Below are positions 7,892-17,243 of a stretch of 64,000 nucleotides of DNA, one piece after another; position 1 is the stretch's first letter, and each line of letters starts with the position of its first letter. Position numbers and translations under genes: made by a program. Origin of the DNA: Solirubrobacteraceae bacterium (GTDB taxonomy: Bacteria > Actinomycetota > Thermoleophilia > Solirubrobacterales > Solirubrobacteraceae); assembly GCA_030447275.1 (NCBI GenBank), contig JAUJPF010000006.1, positions 1 to 64,000 of the forward strand. The letters run 5' to 3'. The notes under the pieces were generated by a model. It was not told the origin of the DNA. It saw only the letters and a list, made by a program, of their open reading frames with translations, and made no database searches.

Positions 7892-9808
7892 ATGCACGGT
7901 CGAATCCTGCTCACCGCTGCGGCGGCCGTCCTGTGCGCGGCGGCGCCCGCGGCGGCGCAGGTGCCGCTGCCCACGCCGCTGCCGGGCACCGGCCAGAACC
8001 CCCCGCCGGGCGGTGGCGGCGCGGAGCCGCAGCGGCCGACCCCGGCGCCGCCCGGCGGCGCCGCGCGCGCGGCGGGCGAGGTCGGGACGTACCGCGGAAG
8101 CCCCGGCCGGACGGGCGTCATGCCCGACCCCCAGGTGTTCGGGCCGCTGCGGCCGCTCTGGCGCCACGAGCTGCCCGGCTACGTGAACCACCCGCTCCTG
8201 GTCCGCGGGATGGTCATCGCCAACGTCGGCCGCTCGGCGGGATCGGGCTACGGCTCGGACGTCATCGCGTGGGACGCGCAGACCGGCGTCGAGCGCTGGC
8301 GCGCGCCGACGCCGGGCGTCTACTACTCCGCCCACATCGCGAGCGACGGCGAGCGCGTGTTCTCGGTCAACCACGACGGCGTCGTGCGCGCCTTCTCGGT
8401 CGCCGACGGGGCACGGCTCTGGGAGGTGCAGCCGATCGAGCAGACCTTCGACGCGATGGGTCCGATCGTCAGCGACGGGCTCGTCCTGTGGATCCACGGA
8501 AGTCACTCGCACGGCAACGCGACGCTGTTCGCGCACCGCGCGGCGACCGGGGCCGAGCACTTCCGGCGCCGGGTCCGGGTCGAGTACCGGGGCGAGATGG
8601 TCGTGGGCGGCGGGCATGCCTACGCGCTCGACGAGTGCGGCAACGCGACGGCGGTGAGGCTCGGCGACGGCGAGGTCGCGTGGACGAGCGGCGTCGACGA
8701 CTGCGACCTGGGGAACACCGCCTTCGGCCGCGTGCTCGCCGGCGGCAGGCTGCTCGCCGGCCGCGGGCGGATCCTCGACGCCGCCACCGGGGCCCAAGTC
8801 GGGCGCCACGACCTCGCGGCGCCCGCCGTCGAGGACGGCGTCGGCTACGCGTGGGGCGCCGGGAGCGGCGGGAGCGGCGGCGGCGTGCGTGCGACCGCGC
8901 TCGACGGCGGCGGCCAGCTCTGGAGCTTCACCGACCCGGCGAAGCGGGAGTTCGAGGCGGAGGTCCTGCCGCCGGTCCTCGTCGGGCCGACGCTGTACGT
9001 CACGGCGCCGTCCGGCCGGCTGATCGGGCTCGACCGCCGGTCCGGGCGGATGCTGTCGGCGACGCGCGTCCAGGGCCGGACGGAGAGCTCTGTCGGCGGG
9101 ATCGTCGGCGGCCTCGCCGCCGGCCAGGGCGTCGTCGCGGTGACGCAGCAGTCGACGATCACCGTCCTCACCGGCGTCCTCCGCCCGCAGCCGCGCGGCA
9201 CGGACATCGCCGCCACCACCTTCGACGTGGTCTACGGGCGCGGCGCCGACGTCGCCGCGGCGGTGGGAACCGACGTGGCGGGGCGGGAGGTCCAGCTCCA
9301 GGCCGATCGGTTCCCGTACGGCTCGTGGCGCCCGGCCCTGCGCGGCCCGCACGACGTCGACCGCACCTTCTACGCCTCGCTCAAGCCGACGCGGAACACC
9401 CGCTACCGCCTGGTCACCGAGGGCGCCGAGCCGGCGCCGTCGGTGACGATCCGGGTCGTGCCGCGGTTCTCCTCGCGGGTCCGCCGCGTCGGGCGCAACC
9501 GCATCGAGGTGGCGGGACGGCTGCGGGGCCCGGCGGACATGCCGACGCGCGGGCGGCGGCTCGTCGTCTACCTGGGCCGCGTGCACCGCGACCGGGCGGA
9601 GCGCCTGGGCTCGGCGCCGCTGCGGCGGGCGGGCCGCGGCCGCGCTGCGGCCCGCGTCCGGTTCCCGGCGCTGCGCCGCGTCCACCGCGACGACGTCCTG
9701 ATGTTCTGCGTCCCCGGCCTCGCGCGGCGCGGCTTCGGCCGCCTCGACGGGTTCGAGCGCCGCTGCGGCGCGCGTCGCATCCGCCTGCGGCTCGAGCCGC
9801 GCAGCTAG
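7892..9808 (+). CDS. Secreted PQQ-like beta-propeller protein
   Basis: 638 residues. A signal peptide (about 1-24, LLTAAAAVLCAAAPAAAQ) and a Pro/Gly-rich linker precede propeller blades with the typical dipeptide pattern: VIAWDAQTGVERW, FSVADGARLWEV, AHRAATGAEHF, RLGDGEVAWTSG, LDRRSGRMLSATR. The last 130 residues are a beta-rich, very Arg-rich extension. Propellers of this PQQ/WD40-like class often act as surface binding scaffolds; lack of a recognisable PQQ dehydrogenase motif argues against an enzyme. ATG at 7892. The TAG stop shares its CTAG with the stop of the convergent SGNH gene. Function not known. Confidence 0.82.
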   Translation: MHGRILLTAAAAVLCAAAPAAAQVPLPTPLPGTGQNPPPGGGGAEPQRPTPAPPGGAARAAGEVGTYRGSPGRTGVMPDPQVFGPLRPLWRHELPGYVNHPLLVRGMVIANVGRSAGSGYGSDVIAWDAQTGVERWRAPTPGVYYSAHIASDGERVFSVNHDGVVRAFSVADGARLWEVQPIEQTFDAMGPIVSDGLVLWIHGSHSHGNATLFAHRAATGAEHFRRRVRVEYRGEMVVGGGHAYALDECGNATAVRLGDGEVAWTSGVDDCDLGNTAFGRVLAGGRLLAGRGRILDAATGAQVGRHDLAAPAVEDGVGYAWGAGSGGSGGGVRATALDGGGQLWSFTDPAKREFEAEVLPPVLVGPTLYVTAPSGRLIGLDRRSGRMLSATRVQGRTESSVGGIVGGLAAGQGVVAVTQQSTITVLTGVLRPQPRGTDIAATTFDVVYGRGADVAAAVGTDVAGREVQLQADRFPYGSWRPALRGPHDVDRTFYASLKPTRNTRYRLVTEGAEPAPSVTIRVVPRFSSRVRRVGRNRIEVAGRLRGPADMPTRGRRLVVYLGRVHRDRAERLGSAPLRRAGRGRAAARVRFPALRRVHRDDVLMFCVPGLARRGFGRLDGFERRCGARRIRLRLEPRS

Positions 9809-11172
9809 TCCCCGCGCATCGCGCGAAGCACGAACGGGCCGAGCGAGCGCGAGAACACCGCGTTCATGTGGTTGTCGTCCTTGTAGACGTAGGCGCCGCC
9901 CACGACGGGGAAGCACAGGGTCGGGCCGCAGAAGAACCGCGTCAGGTCGATCACCTGCATGCGCGGGCCGCGCGCCCTCGCCGCCGCCGCGGCGGGGTCG
10001 GGGATCAGGACGCGGGCGCGGCGCGACGCGCAGGCGCTGCCGATGGGCAGGCGCTTCTTCCGGCGCGTCTTCACGCACGCGAGGGCACGGTGCGTCCGCC
10101 CGGGGATGTCGCGCAGGACGTAGATGCGCCGCACGCTCGGCGGAAGCTGGTCGAGCATCGCCCCGAACGCGGCGGCGCCGCCCCCGTAGCCGCGCGTGCC
10201 GCCCATCGGCCCCGACCGCGGCTGCGCCCACGTCGAGACGAAGATCGTCTCGATCTCCGGGTGCGCGCGCAGGTACGCGATCGTGTCGCGGTGCAGCCGC
10301 GCGCAGCCCGCGGGGCCGAGGTCGGAGCGGCTCGGGATCTGCACGCTGAACGGGCAGCCCGCGCGCGTGATCGAGATCCCGCGCCAGCGGTTGGCCTGCG
10401 CGACGACCTCGAGCGCCGCGCGCCAGTGGACGGCGTGGCTGTCGCCGATCATCGCGAACGTTCCGGTGCGCCCGGCGTCCGTGACGCCGAACTCACACGG
10501 GTGGAACGTCTCCCCGCCGCCCGCGAGCCGGCGGCAGGGAGCGTTGGGCCACAGGTATCCGGAGACGGGCCTCGGGTAGACCGTCCGCCGCAGCGACGGG
10601 TTACGGCACGGCCGCTGCGGGTCGCGCGCCGCCGCGGCGAAGCAGTGGGGGTAGGCGAGCACGGAAACCGAGGCCGAGAAGAACCCGCTGTCCGGGACGC
10701 GGTCCGAGGCGCCGCGCCAGCGCGACTCGACGGCCCACTCGAGCCGCCCCAGCTCGAGGCCCAGCGCGCGCGGCGCGAAGCGCGCGCGCACCGTGCGTCC
10801 GTCGGGGCGCGACACCGCGCCGGGGATCACCCGCGCCCGGCCCTCCTGCGGCACGTGCCGCAGGAAGCCGCGCCCACCGCGCCCGGGCACGACGCACAGG
10901 CGGCCGCCGCCGGCGCCGAGGACCAGGCACAGCGACCGCCCGCCGCGCAGCCCGCGCGTCGCCCACGATCCGCGCGTGCGCACGTCGAGCACCATCCGCA
11001 GGTCGCGCTGGCCGAACGCCGCCCGGCGCACGTCGAGCGCGCCGCGGGCCGGCTCGCGGGCGTCGGCGTGCGACGGCGGGTCGAAGCTCGGGTTGCGCGC
11101 CTGCGCCCCGCCGCACCATCCGAGCGCGAGCGCGACCGTCGCCGCCAAGCACCCGGCGCCCCGGCCGCTCAT
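9805..11172 (-). CDS. Secreted SGNH-fold hydrolase (acyltransferase-associated SGNH type)
   Basis: 455 residues with an N-terminal signal (VALALGWCGGAQA). The C-terminal half is an SGNH domain: block I FAMIGDSHAVHW contains the nucleophilic serine, and block V near the end, YKDDNHMN, supplies the Asp and His. Several paired cysteines fit an extracellular protein. This SGNH type is the one fused to OafA-like membrane acyltransferases; here it stands alone behind an N-terminal beta-rich region. A role in adding or removing O-acetyl groups on surface glycans is an inference. The ATG overlaps the stop of the upstream methyltransferase (ATGA), so the two are co-translated. Confidence 0.8.
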   Translation of the reverse strand: MSGRGAGCLAATVALALGWCGGAQARNPSFDPPSHADAREPARGALDVRRAAFGQRDLRMVLDVRTRGSWATRGLRGGRSLCLVLGAGGGRLCVVPGRGGRGFLRHVPQEGRARVIPGAVSRPDGRTVRARFAPRALGLELGRLEWAVESRWRGASDRVPDSGFFSASVSVLAYPHCFAAAARDPQRPCRNPSLRRTVYPRPVSGYLWPNAPCRRLAGGGETFHPCEFGVTDAGRTGTFAMIGDSHAVHWRAALEVVAQANRWRGISITRAGCPFSVQIPSRSDLGPAGCARLHRDTIAYLRAHPEIETIFVSTWAQPRSGPMGGTRGYGGGAAAFGAMLDQLPPSVRRIYVLRDIPGRTHRALACVKTRRKKRLPIGSACASRRARVLIPDPAAAAARARGPRMQVIDLTRFFCGPTLCFPVVGGAYVYKDDNHMNAVFSRSLGPFVLRAMRGD

Positions 11173-11954
11173 GCTCCCCGCGCGGCCGCGTAGCCGACCA
11201 GGCCCTCGCCGCCGAGCGGCTCGATGTCCTGCCACCCCGCGTCGCGCAGCCACCGCACGAGCGTCGGCCGGTCCGGCGGCGCCGTCGGGATGATCCCGGT
11301 GACACGGCCGCCGAGGATCGAGAGGTCGGCGCGCCGGGTGCCGCCGCTGACGAGCGTGATCAGGAACAGGCGCCCGCCCGGCCGCACGACGCGCGCGAGC
11401 GACTCCACGAACGCGCGCGGATCGGGCATGCAGTGCAGGCCGTTGAGGCTCACCGCGGCGTCGACGGTGAAGTCGGCGAGCGGCAGGTCCTGCGCGTCGG
11501 CGCGCAGCAGCACGGTGGCACCGTCGGCCAGCTCGTCGCGCACCCGGGCGGCGCGGCGGAGCATCGCCACGCCGAGGTCGCTCTCGACGACCACGCCGGC
11601 ATAGCCCTCCGCGCGCAGGCGCGGCAGCAGCGTGCCGCCCCCGCACGGGACGTCGAGGAGGATCGGCGGCGCGTCGCCGACGCCGCTCTCGGTCGCCTCC
11701 GCGACCTGCCGCGCGAAGCCGTCGAGGTCGGGCAGCGGGCCGGCGGGCCCGTAGGCGAGCGGGGCGAGCCGGCGCAGCCGGTCGCTCTGGATCACGCGGT
11801 CGTAGAGCGGCCCGTAGAGCCCCTCGAACCGGCCGGCCGACGCCGCGCCCTCCTCCGGCAGCACCGACAGCACGCCGTCACCCTCGTCGCGCAGCGCGCG
11901 CCGGGCCCCGCGGCGCAGCAGCGGCTTCAACAGGTCCTGATCTTCACCGTCCAT
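11169..11954 (-). CDS. SAM-dependent class I methyltransferase
   Basis: 261 residues. Motif I, LLDVPCGGGTLLPRL, motif II with the acidic ribose-binding residue (VVESDLGVAML), LLRADAQDLPLADFTVDAAVSLNGLHCMPDP and VVRPGGRLFLITL define a UbiE/Methyltransf_11-type Rossmann enzyme. The substrate cannot be read from sequence. The N-terminus is acidic and lacks a signal, so it is cytoplasmic. Its stop overlaps the SGNH gene start; the gene diverges from the RTX gene with only 39 bases between the start codons. Confidence 0.88.
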   Translation of the reverse strand: MDGEDQDLLKPLLRRGARRALRDEGDGVLSVLPEEGAASAGRFEGLYGPLYDRVIQSDRLRRLAPLAYGPAGPLPDLDGFARQVAEATESGVGDAPPILLDVPCGGGTLLPRLRAEGYAGVVVESDLGVAMLRRAARVRDELADGATVLLRADAQDLPLADFTVDAAVSLNGLHCMPDPRAFVESLARVVRPGGRLFLITLVSGGTRRADLSILGGRVTGIIPTAPPDRPTLVRWLRDAGWQDIEPLGGEGLVGYAAARGA

Positions 11955-11993
11955 TGACGCGCGCAAGCGTACGCGGGCGTATCGTCCGCCGCG
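11955..11993 (+). promoter_or_regulatory. Divergent promoter region, methyltransferase / RTX gene
   Basis: For the RTX gene, TATCGT (11980-11985) lies eight bases before ATG 11994, and TTGACG (11954-11959) lies upstream with a long 20-base spacer. On the minus strand TACGCT lies 11 bases before the methyltransferase ATG. Both promoters occupy the same short segment. Confidence 0.4.
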
Positions 11994-12746
11994 ATGCTCC
12001 GCCGGATGCTCGCGGCCGCTGTGCTGCTCTCGCTCGTCGCCGCCGCGCCCGTCCTGGCGAAGGCGATCAGCGGGACGAAGGGCTCGGACCGCATCCGCGG
12101 GACGGCGAAGGCCGACCGCATCCTCGCCTTCCGCGGCGACGACCGCATCGCCGCCCGCGGCGGCAACGACCAGGTGTTCGCGCACGCGGGCCGCGACCGC
12201 GTCGCGGGCGGCGCGGGCAACGATCGGCTGAACGGGGGCGGCGGCGACGACGTCGTCAACGGCGGCACCGGCAACGACCACGTCTTCGGCACGCTCGGCA
12301 ACGACCGCATCGTCGGGGTCGCGGGCGACGACCGCCTCAACGGCGGCCTAGGCGACGACCAGATCGACGGCGGGGTCGGGGACGACCTCCTGTTCGGCTT
12401 CGGCGGCGTCGACGCGCTCATCGGCGGCACCGGCGCCGACGAGCTGATCGGCGACGCGGGCGACGACCGCCTCGAGGGCGGCCCCGACGACGACGGGCTC
12501 GAGGGCGGCCTCGGCAACGACGTGCTGATCGGCGGCCCCGGCGAGGACACCTTCGGCATCGCCCCGAATCCGCGCGACCGGCCGAACGACCGGCCCGAGG
12601 ACCGCCTGCCCGCGCCGGGCGACGACCGGATCGAGGCGCGCGACGGCGAAGAGGACACCATCAACTGCGGCCTGGGCACCGACGTCGTCGTCGTCGACGC
12701 CGTCGAAGAGGGCATCTACGACTGCGAGGAGATCATCGAGCCATGA
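11994..12746 (+). CDS. Secreted RTX (haemolysin-type calcium-binding repeat) protein
   Basis: 250 residues. A signal peptide ([17 protein letters not shown]) is followed by about a dozen nonapeptide repeats of the GGxGxDxxx type, for example [27 protein letters not shown] and GGLGNDVLI, which form a calcium-stabilised beta-roll. The C-terminal part, with [13 protein letters not shown] and a cysteine pair, caps the roll. No enzymatic domain is seen. A GC-rich repeat array rich in Asp/Gly is typical of Solirubrobacterales secreted proteins. The TGA overlaps the start of the phospholipase-like gene (ATGA), so the beta-roll protein and the enzyme are probably made and exported together. Confidence 0.88.
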   Translation: MLRRMLAAAVLLSLVAAAPVLAKAISGTKGSDRIRGTAKADRILAFRGDDRIAARGGNDQVFAHAGRDRVAGGAGNDRLNGGGGDDVVNGGTGNDHVFGTLGNDRIVGVAGDDRLNGGLGDDQIDGGVGDDLLFGFGGVDALIGGTGADELIGDAGDDRLEGGPDDDGLEGGLGNDVLIGGPGEDTFGIAPNPRDRPNDRPEDRLPAPGDDRIEARDGEEDTINCGLGTDVVVVDAVEEGIYDCEEIIEP

Positions 12747-14332
12747 CCGACGACGGCGCGAAGCGGGGCGGCCCCCGCCCCACCTGGGGCGAGGCCCAGC
12801 GCCTGCGCGACCGCGGCGCCGGCGAGCGGGCCGACGCCGACGCGCTCGAGCGGCTCGACGCCGCCGATCCCGAGGAGGGGCTGCGGCGGCGCGACTTCCT
12901 CCAGCGCACGGCGGCCGCGGCCGGCGGGGTGGGGCTGGCGAGCGTCCTCCCGACCCAGCAGCTCGTCGCCGAGGCGGCGCGGCGCCAGCGCACGAAGGTC
13001 CCGGCGCCGCGCGACCTGCCGATCGACACGTTCGTCGTGCTGATGATGGAGAACCGGTCCTTCGACCACTACTTCGGGTGGCGGACCGACGCCGACGGGC
13101 GCAACGCCGGTCTCCAGTACCCCGACAAGGACGGCAAGCCCGTCCCGACGTACCGGCTCACGCCGGACTTCCAGGGCTGCGGTCACCCCGACCCCGACCA
13201 CGGGTGGTTCGGCGGGCGCTGGCAGTTCAACGCCGGGCGCAACGACCGGTTTTTGACCGGCAACGAGGCGGGCGACGGCAGCGACGAGTTCGCGATCGGC
13301 TACTACCAGGAGGAGGATCTGCCGTTCACGGGACCGGCGAGCCAGGCGTTCATGCTGCACGACCGGTTCTTCTCCTCGGTCATGGGCCCGACGTTTCCCA
13401 ACCGCCACTACAAGTGGGCGGCGCAGGGCGGCGGCTTCAAGACGAACGTCATGCCGATCGGCACGCTCGGCCACCAGTGGGACACGATCTTCGACGTCGC
13501 GATGCGCAAGGGCGTCAGCGGGCGGTACTTCGCGAGCGACCTGCCGTTCTCGGCCCTGTACGGCACGCGTGGCCTGAGCTGGACCGGGCAGGTCGAGGAG
13601 TACTACGCACGCGCCGCGGCCGGCACGCTGCCCAACATCTCGTTCGTCGACCCGCCGTTCCGCGACGGCGGCGGCGGCAACGGCGTCTCGGCCGACGATC
13701 ACCCGCACGGCGACATCCGGCTCGGCCAGGCGTTCATGTCGGACGTCGTGCACGCGTTCATGGAGTCGCCGCAGTTCAAGCGCGGCGCGCTGTTCATCGT
13801 CTACGACGAGTGGGGCGGCTTCTTCGACCACGTCCCGCCGCCGCGCGTCCCCGACGACCGCGCGAGCGCGAACCACGCCGAGGACTGGGGGCAGATGGGG
13901 TTCCGGATCCCGGCGATGACCATCAGCCCGTTCGTCCGTCGCGGAAGGGTCTCGCACGCGACGCTCGGCTTCGAGTCGATCCTCAAGCTGATCTCGCACA
14001 AGTTCGCGCTCGGCCACCTCACGAAGCGTCACCGCTACGCCTACAACATCGGCCGCACGATGGAGTGGCGCCGCCCGAACTTCGAGCCGCCCAAGCTGCC
14101 CGACCCGGGTGTCGTGGCCACTGCGCCGTGCGAGGCCGGCGGGGGGCAGGGGTTCCCGGCGCCCGGCGAGCAGTCGGACCCCCCGTCGCGGCTTTCGCGC
14201 CCCAAGGAGCACGACATCGTCGCACTCGAGACCTCGGGCTATCTCGAGCGCCTGGGCTACGACGTCCCGCCGGCGACCTTCGACAGCCTGTATCGCCAGC
14301 CCGACACGGTGCGCCGCGCGAACCGGGGGTAG
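12743..14332 (+). CDS. Tat-exported phosphoesterase of the phospholipase C / acid phosphatase family
   Basis: 529 residues. A twin-arginine signal, [16 protein letters not shown] near residue 50, follows an unusually long N-terminal extension. The catalytic domain (PF04185-type) shows [14 protein letters not shown] near its start, [24 protein letters not shown] and the conserved HPHGD. Related enzymes cleave phosphatidylcholine or other phosphoesters outside the membrane. The start ATG overlaps the RTX stop. Substrate not determined; non-haemolytic phospholipase C-like activity is plausible. The tail ([19 protein letters not shown]) is typical of actinobacterial members. Confidence 0.88.
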   Translation: MTDDGAKRGGPRPTWGEAQRLRDRGAGERADADALERLDAADPEEGLRRRDFLQRTAAAAGGVGLASVLPTQQLVAEAARRQRTKVPAPRDLPIDTFVVLMMENRSFDHYFGWRTDADGRNAGLQYPDKDGKPVPTYRLTPDFQGCGHPDPDHGWFGGRWQFNAGRNDRFLTGNEAGDGSDEFAIGYYQEEDLPFTGPASQAFMLHDRFFSSVMGPTFPNRHYKWAAQGGGFKTNVMPIGTLGHQWDTIFDVAMRKGVSGRYFASDLPFSALYGTRGLSWTGQVEEYYARAAAGTLPNISFVDPPFRDGGGGNGVSADDHPHGDIRLGQAFMSDVVHAFMESPQFKRGALFIVYDEWGGFFDHVPPPRVPDDRASANHAEDWGQMGFRIPAMTISPFVRRGRVSHATLGFESILKLISHKFALGHLTKRHRYAYNIGRTMEWRRPNFEPPKLPDPGVVATAPCEAGGGQGFPAPGEQSDPPSRLSRPKEHDIVALETSGYLERLGYDVPPATFDSLYRQPDTVRRANRG

Positions 14333-14343
14333 ACCCCCGTGGC

Positions 14344-15480
14344 ATGACGGACTGGATCGCCGCCGAGGCGCAGCGGATCGTCGCGGCGGCGCCCGAGCAG
14401 CTCGAGCGGCTGGTCGGCGTGTCGTCGCCCTCGGGCGACCTCGCGGGCGCCGAGGCCGCGATCGCCGTGGTCCGCACGCTGCTACCGCCGGGGGCGGAGA
14501 TCGAGCGCGTGCCGTGCTCGACGCCCGGCCACGCCGAGGACTTCCTCGCGCGGGTGCGCGGCGGCGGCGAGCGCCGGCTGCTCCTGCTCGGCCACCTCGA
14601 CACGGTCATCCCGCACGCCGACCACCGCCCGCTGAGCGTCGACGGCGACCGGCTCGTCGGCCCCGGGACGGTCGACATGAAGGGCGGCGACGTGATCGCG
14701 GCCGGGCTGCTGCGCGCGCTGGCCGAGGGCGATGGCGCGCCGCCGTTCGCCGAGGTCGTGCTGCTGCTCGTCAACGACGAGGAGTGGCGGATGGTCCCGT
14801 TCGCCCACGTCGAGCGCTTCGCCGGCTTCGACGCGTGCCTGTGCTTCGAGGCGGGGCAGCTCGGGCCGGACGGGGAGGAGGCGGTCGTCGTCAAGCGCAA
14901 GGCGGCGGGGACGCTGCGGATCAGGGCGCATGGCCGCGAGGCGCACTCCGGCAGCGCGCCCGACAAGGGCGTCAGCGCGCTGCTGGCGCTGGCCGGGGCG
15001 GCGCAGGCGATCGCGAGTGCGCACGACCCGCAGGGCCCGGACGCGCTGACCGCCGTGCCGACGATCCTGCGCTCCGGCGACGCGTTCAACGTCGTGCCCG
15101 CGCGCGGCGAGCTGATCGCCGATCTGCGCGCCGAGAGCGACGCCGCCTTCGACCGCGTCACCGCGGCCGTGCCCGGCGAGGTCGACGGGGCCCGGCTCGA
15201 GGCGGAGCTGCTGCGGCGCTGGCCGGGGATGGACACGCGCGACGCGGTGGCGCCGATGCTCGCCCGCGCGGCGGAGCTGCTCGGCGCGCCGATCCACGCC
15301 GGCGCGCGCGGCGGCGCGAGCGACGCGAGCCACCTCGCGGGCGCGATCGCGCTCACCGTCGACGGCCTCGGCCCGCGCGGCGGCGGCGCGCACGCGCCGC
15401 ACGAGTTCGTCTCGACGGACTCGCTCGAGCGGCGTGCGCGCGTGGCGCTCGCGGGGGCCGCGGCGGCGCTCGGCGCCTAG
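14344..15480 (+). CDS. M20-family zinc metallopeptidase (carboxypeptidase G2/ArgE/DapE type)
   Basis: 378 residues. Zinc-ligand motifs are seen: LLLLGHLDTVIPH (His and catalytic Asp), GPGTVDMKGGDVIA (bridging Asp), LLLVNDEEW (Glu pair), CFEAGQ and the C-terminal HAPHEFVS. The dimerisation domain carries HGREAHSGSAPDKG. No signal peptide, so cytoplasmic. The enzyme removes a C-terminal residue from, or deacylates, a small amide substrate; which one cannot be told. ATG at 14344 lies eight bases after TAGACC. The stop shares CTAG 15477-15480 with the convergent glycoside-hydrolase-like gene. Confidence 0.87.
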   Translation: MTDWIAAEAQRIVAAAPEQLERLVGVSSPSGDLAGAEAAIAVVRTLLPPGAEIERVPCSTPGHAEDFLARVRGGGERRLLLLGHLDTVIPHADHRPLSVDGDRLVGPGTVDMKGGDVIAAGLLRALAEGDGAPPFAEVVLLLVNDEEWRMVPFAHVERFAGFDACLCFEAGQLGPDGEEAVVVKRKAAGTLRIRAHGREAHSGSAPDKGVSALLALAGAAQAIASAHDPQGPDALTAVPTILRSGDAFNVVPARGELIADLRAESDAAFDRVTAAVPGEVDGARLEAELLRRWPGMDTRDAVAPMLARAAELLGAPIHAGARGGASDASHLAGAIALTVDGLGPRGGGAHAPHEFVSTDSLERRARVALAGAAAALGA

Positions 15481-17180
15481 CCCCGGCGCGCGGCCTTCAG
15501 CCCGGTCCCGCACGTCGGGCGCGCCTTGGCGCTCGCCGTGCTGAGCATGACCCAGCAGCTCTGCGTCCTCCGGTAAGGGCGCTGGCCGTCGTAGACGACG
15601 CGGACGCGCCAGCGCCCGGCGTACTTCAGCGTCTGGTGGAAGGCGAACGGCCGGTGCGCGTTGCGCGAGCCGCCGTGGACCTTCGTCCAGCGGCCCTGGC
15701 GCCGGGTCTGCCACTCCACGCGGACGCGGCCGGCGATCGCGAACGGCAGGTTGGAGGTCACCTTGCCGCGGATCGAGCGCCGCATGCCGCGGCCGGTGAC
15801 CGCGAGGTCGGCGACCTTCGCCGGCTGCGGCGCGAGGGTCGCGGGGTTGACCTTCTGGACCGGGATCTCGATCCGCGTCTCGTTGTCGTGCGTGTCGCGC
15901 GCGACGACGACGATCGTGTGCCGGCCGAACGGCAGCTTGAGCGCGCCGAACCAGCGGAAGCTCGGGATGCCGCGGGTGAAGTCGAGCGGCAGGCCGTTCT
16001 CGTTGTGGGTGTGGTCGAGGTTCTCGAGCTCGCCGCGGCCGTTCTTGTAGGCGAACGTGATCCGCTTGACGTCGGCGTCGGGCGACGACGCCCGCATGTA
16101 GAGCCGGTCGCGGTCGCCGAACATGAAGTTCGCGGGCGGGTGCAGCACGTCGACCTTCGGCGCGACGAAGTCGCCGCACGGGCCGGTCACCGTGTCGATC
16201 CCGCGCACGACGTCCTTGAACGCGTCGTAGGCCGGACGCCGGCTGCCGTCGGCGCGGCGCAGGCCGTAGGACTCGAGCTCGGAGCCGTCGCCGCGCAGGT
16301 CGCGGCTGTTGAACCACATCGCGACCTCGAGGTACGGGTCCTCCTTCATGCAGTGGTAGGCCTCGCGGAGGAACTGCGCCTGCTGCGCCTCGCTGACGCC
16401 GGCGTCCTTCATGCCGGCCCAGGTGCCGCGCTCGCACTTGCGCTGCGTCGCCGACCAGCCGAACTCCGTCATCCAGATCGGCTTGTCGTCGCCGTGGGCG
16501 AGCATCGTCTCGCGCACGGTGCGATAGCCGAGGAAGACGAAGCGCGCGAGCTGGTCCTTGTCGCGGTAGTACTCCGTCGGCCCGGCCACCGAGCACGCGG
16601 TGTCGGTGTGCACGGCCATCGCGTCGAAGTAGCCCTTGGCGCCCGCGGCGTACGCGGCGGCGACGTACTCGTAGTTGTTGCCGACGGTCGGCGCGAAGAC
16701 GACCTTCGCGGCGGGGTCGATCCTCTTGATCGACGTGTACGACGCCTTGAGCAGCGTGACGTAGCCGTTGGCGTCGGGAGCGCCGGGCCAGAAGTCGGCC
16801 TCGTCGGCCTCGTTCCAGATCTCGTAGGCGTCGACCTTGCCCTGGTAGCGCTGGGCGAGGCTCGCCATGAACGCGGTGTAGCCCGCGACGTCGGCGCGGG
16901 TCCCGCCGAGGCCGGTGACGACGAAGAGGGTCTTGATGCCGCGCCGCTCCTCCTGGGCCACGATGTCGTCGTAGCCGCCGTCGGTGGCGCGCTGGCCGTT
17001 CCAGACGACGAAGTGGCGGGCCCAGCCCGGCTTCGTGTCGTCGAGCATGGCCCAGTTGTCGTTGTTCGAGGCCGCGGCCCCGCCGTTCATGTTCAGGCCC
17101 ATCTCGGCGGCCGTGGCGGCGGCCGGCACCGCGAGCAGGGCGGCGCAGAGCATCAGGGGTGTCAGGAGTCGAGAACGCAC
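15477..17180 (-). CDS. Secreted clan GH-A glycoside-hydrolase-like protein, paralogue 1
   Basis: 567 residues. Signal peptide 1-25 (LMLCAALLAVPAAATA), then a TIM-barrel-like domain: the barrel strand YEIWNEADEADFW contains the acid/base Glu124 and IWMTEFGWS the nucleophile Glu239, an arrangement typical of clan GH-A (GH5/GH39-like). A middle beta domain follows, then a C-terminal beta domain with VRVEWQTRRQGRW and GRWRVRVVYDG. GTG start at 17180. It is preceded 63 bases upstream by a close paralogue of the same layout, so the two arose by tandem duplication. Likely acts on an extracellular polysaccharide; substrate unknown. Confidence 0.83.
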   Translation of the reverse strand: MRSRLLTPLMLCAALLAVPAAATAAEMGLNMNGGAAASNNDNWAMLDDTKPGWARHFVVWNGQRATDGGYDDIVAQEERRGIKTLFVVTGLGGTRADVAGYTAFMASLAQRYQGKVDAYEIWNEADEADFWPGAPDANGYVTLLKASYTSIKRIDPAAKVVFAPTVGNNYEYVAAAYAAGAKGYFDAMAVHTDTACSVAGPTEYYRDKDQLARFVFLGYRTVRETMLAHGDDKPIWMTEFGWSATQRKCERGTWAGMKDAGVSEAQQAQFLREAYHCMKEDPYLEVAMWFNSRDLRGDGSELESYGLRRADGSRRPAYDAFKDVVRGIDTVTGPCGDFVAPKVDVLHPPANFMFGDRDRLYMRASSPDADVKRITFAYKNGRGELENLDHTHNENGLPLDFTRGIPSFRWFGALKLPFGRHTIVVVARDTHDNETRIEIPVQKVNPATLAPQPAKVADLAVTGRGMRRSIRGKVTSNLPFAIAGRVRVEWQTRRQGRWTKVHGGSRNAHRPFAFHQTLKYAGRWRVRVVYDGQRPYRRTQSCWVMLSTASAKARPTCGTGLKAARRG

Positions 17181-17243
17181 GATCCGAAGATCGGCGCGCC
17201 GTCGCAGCGCTGTGAATTCCTGGCGTGTTGGCCGGACGCGCGT

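Noticed and set aside
12160-12540. Nine-codon repeats as a DNA tandem-repeat element
   Set aside because: They encode calcium-binding RTX nonapeptides in one open frame.
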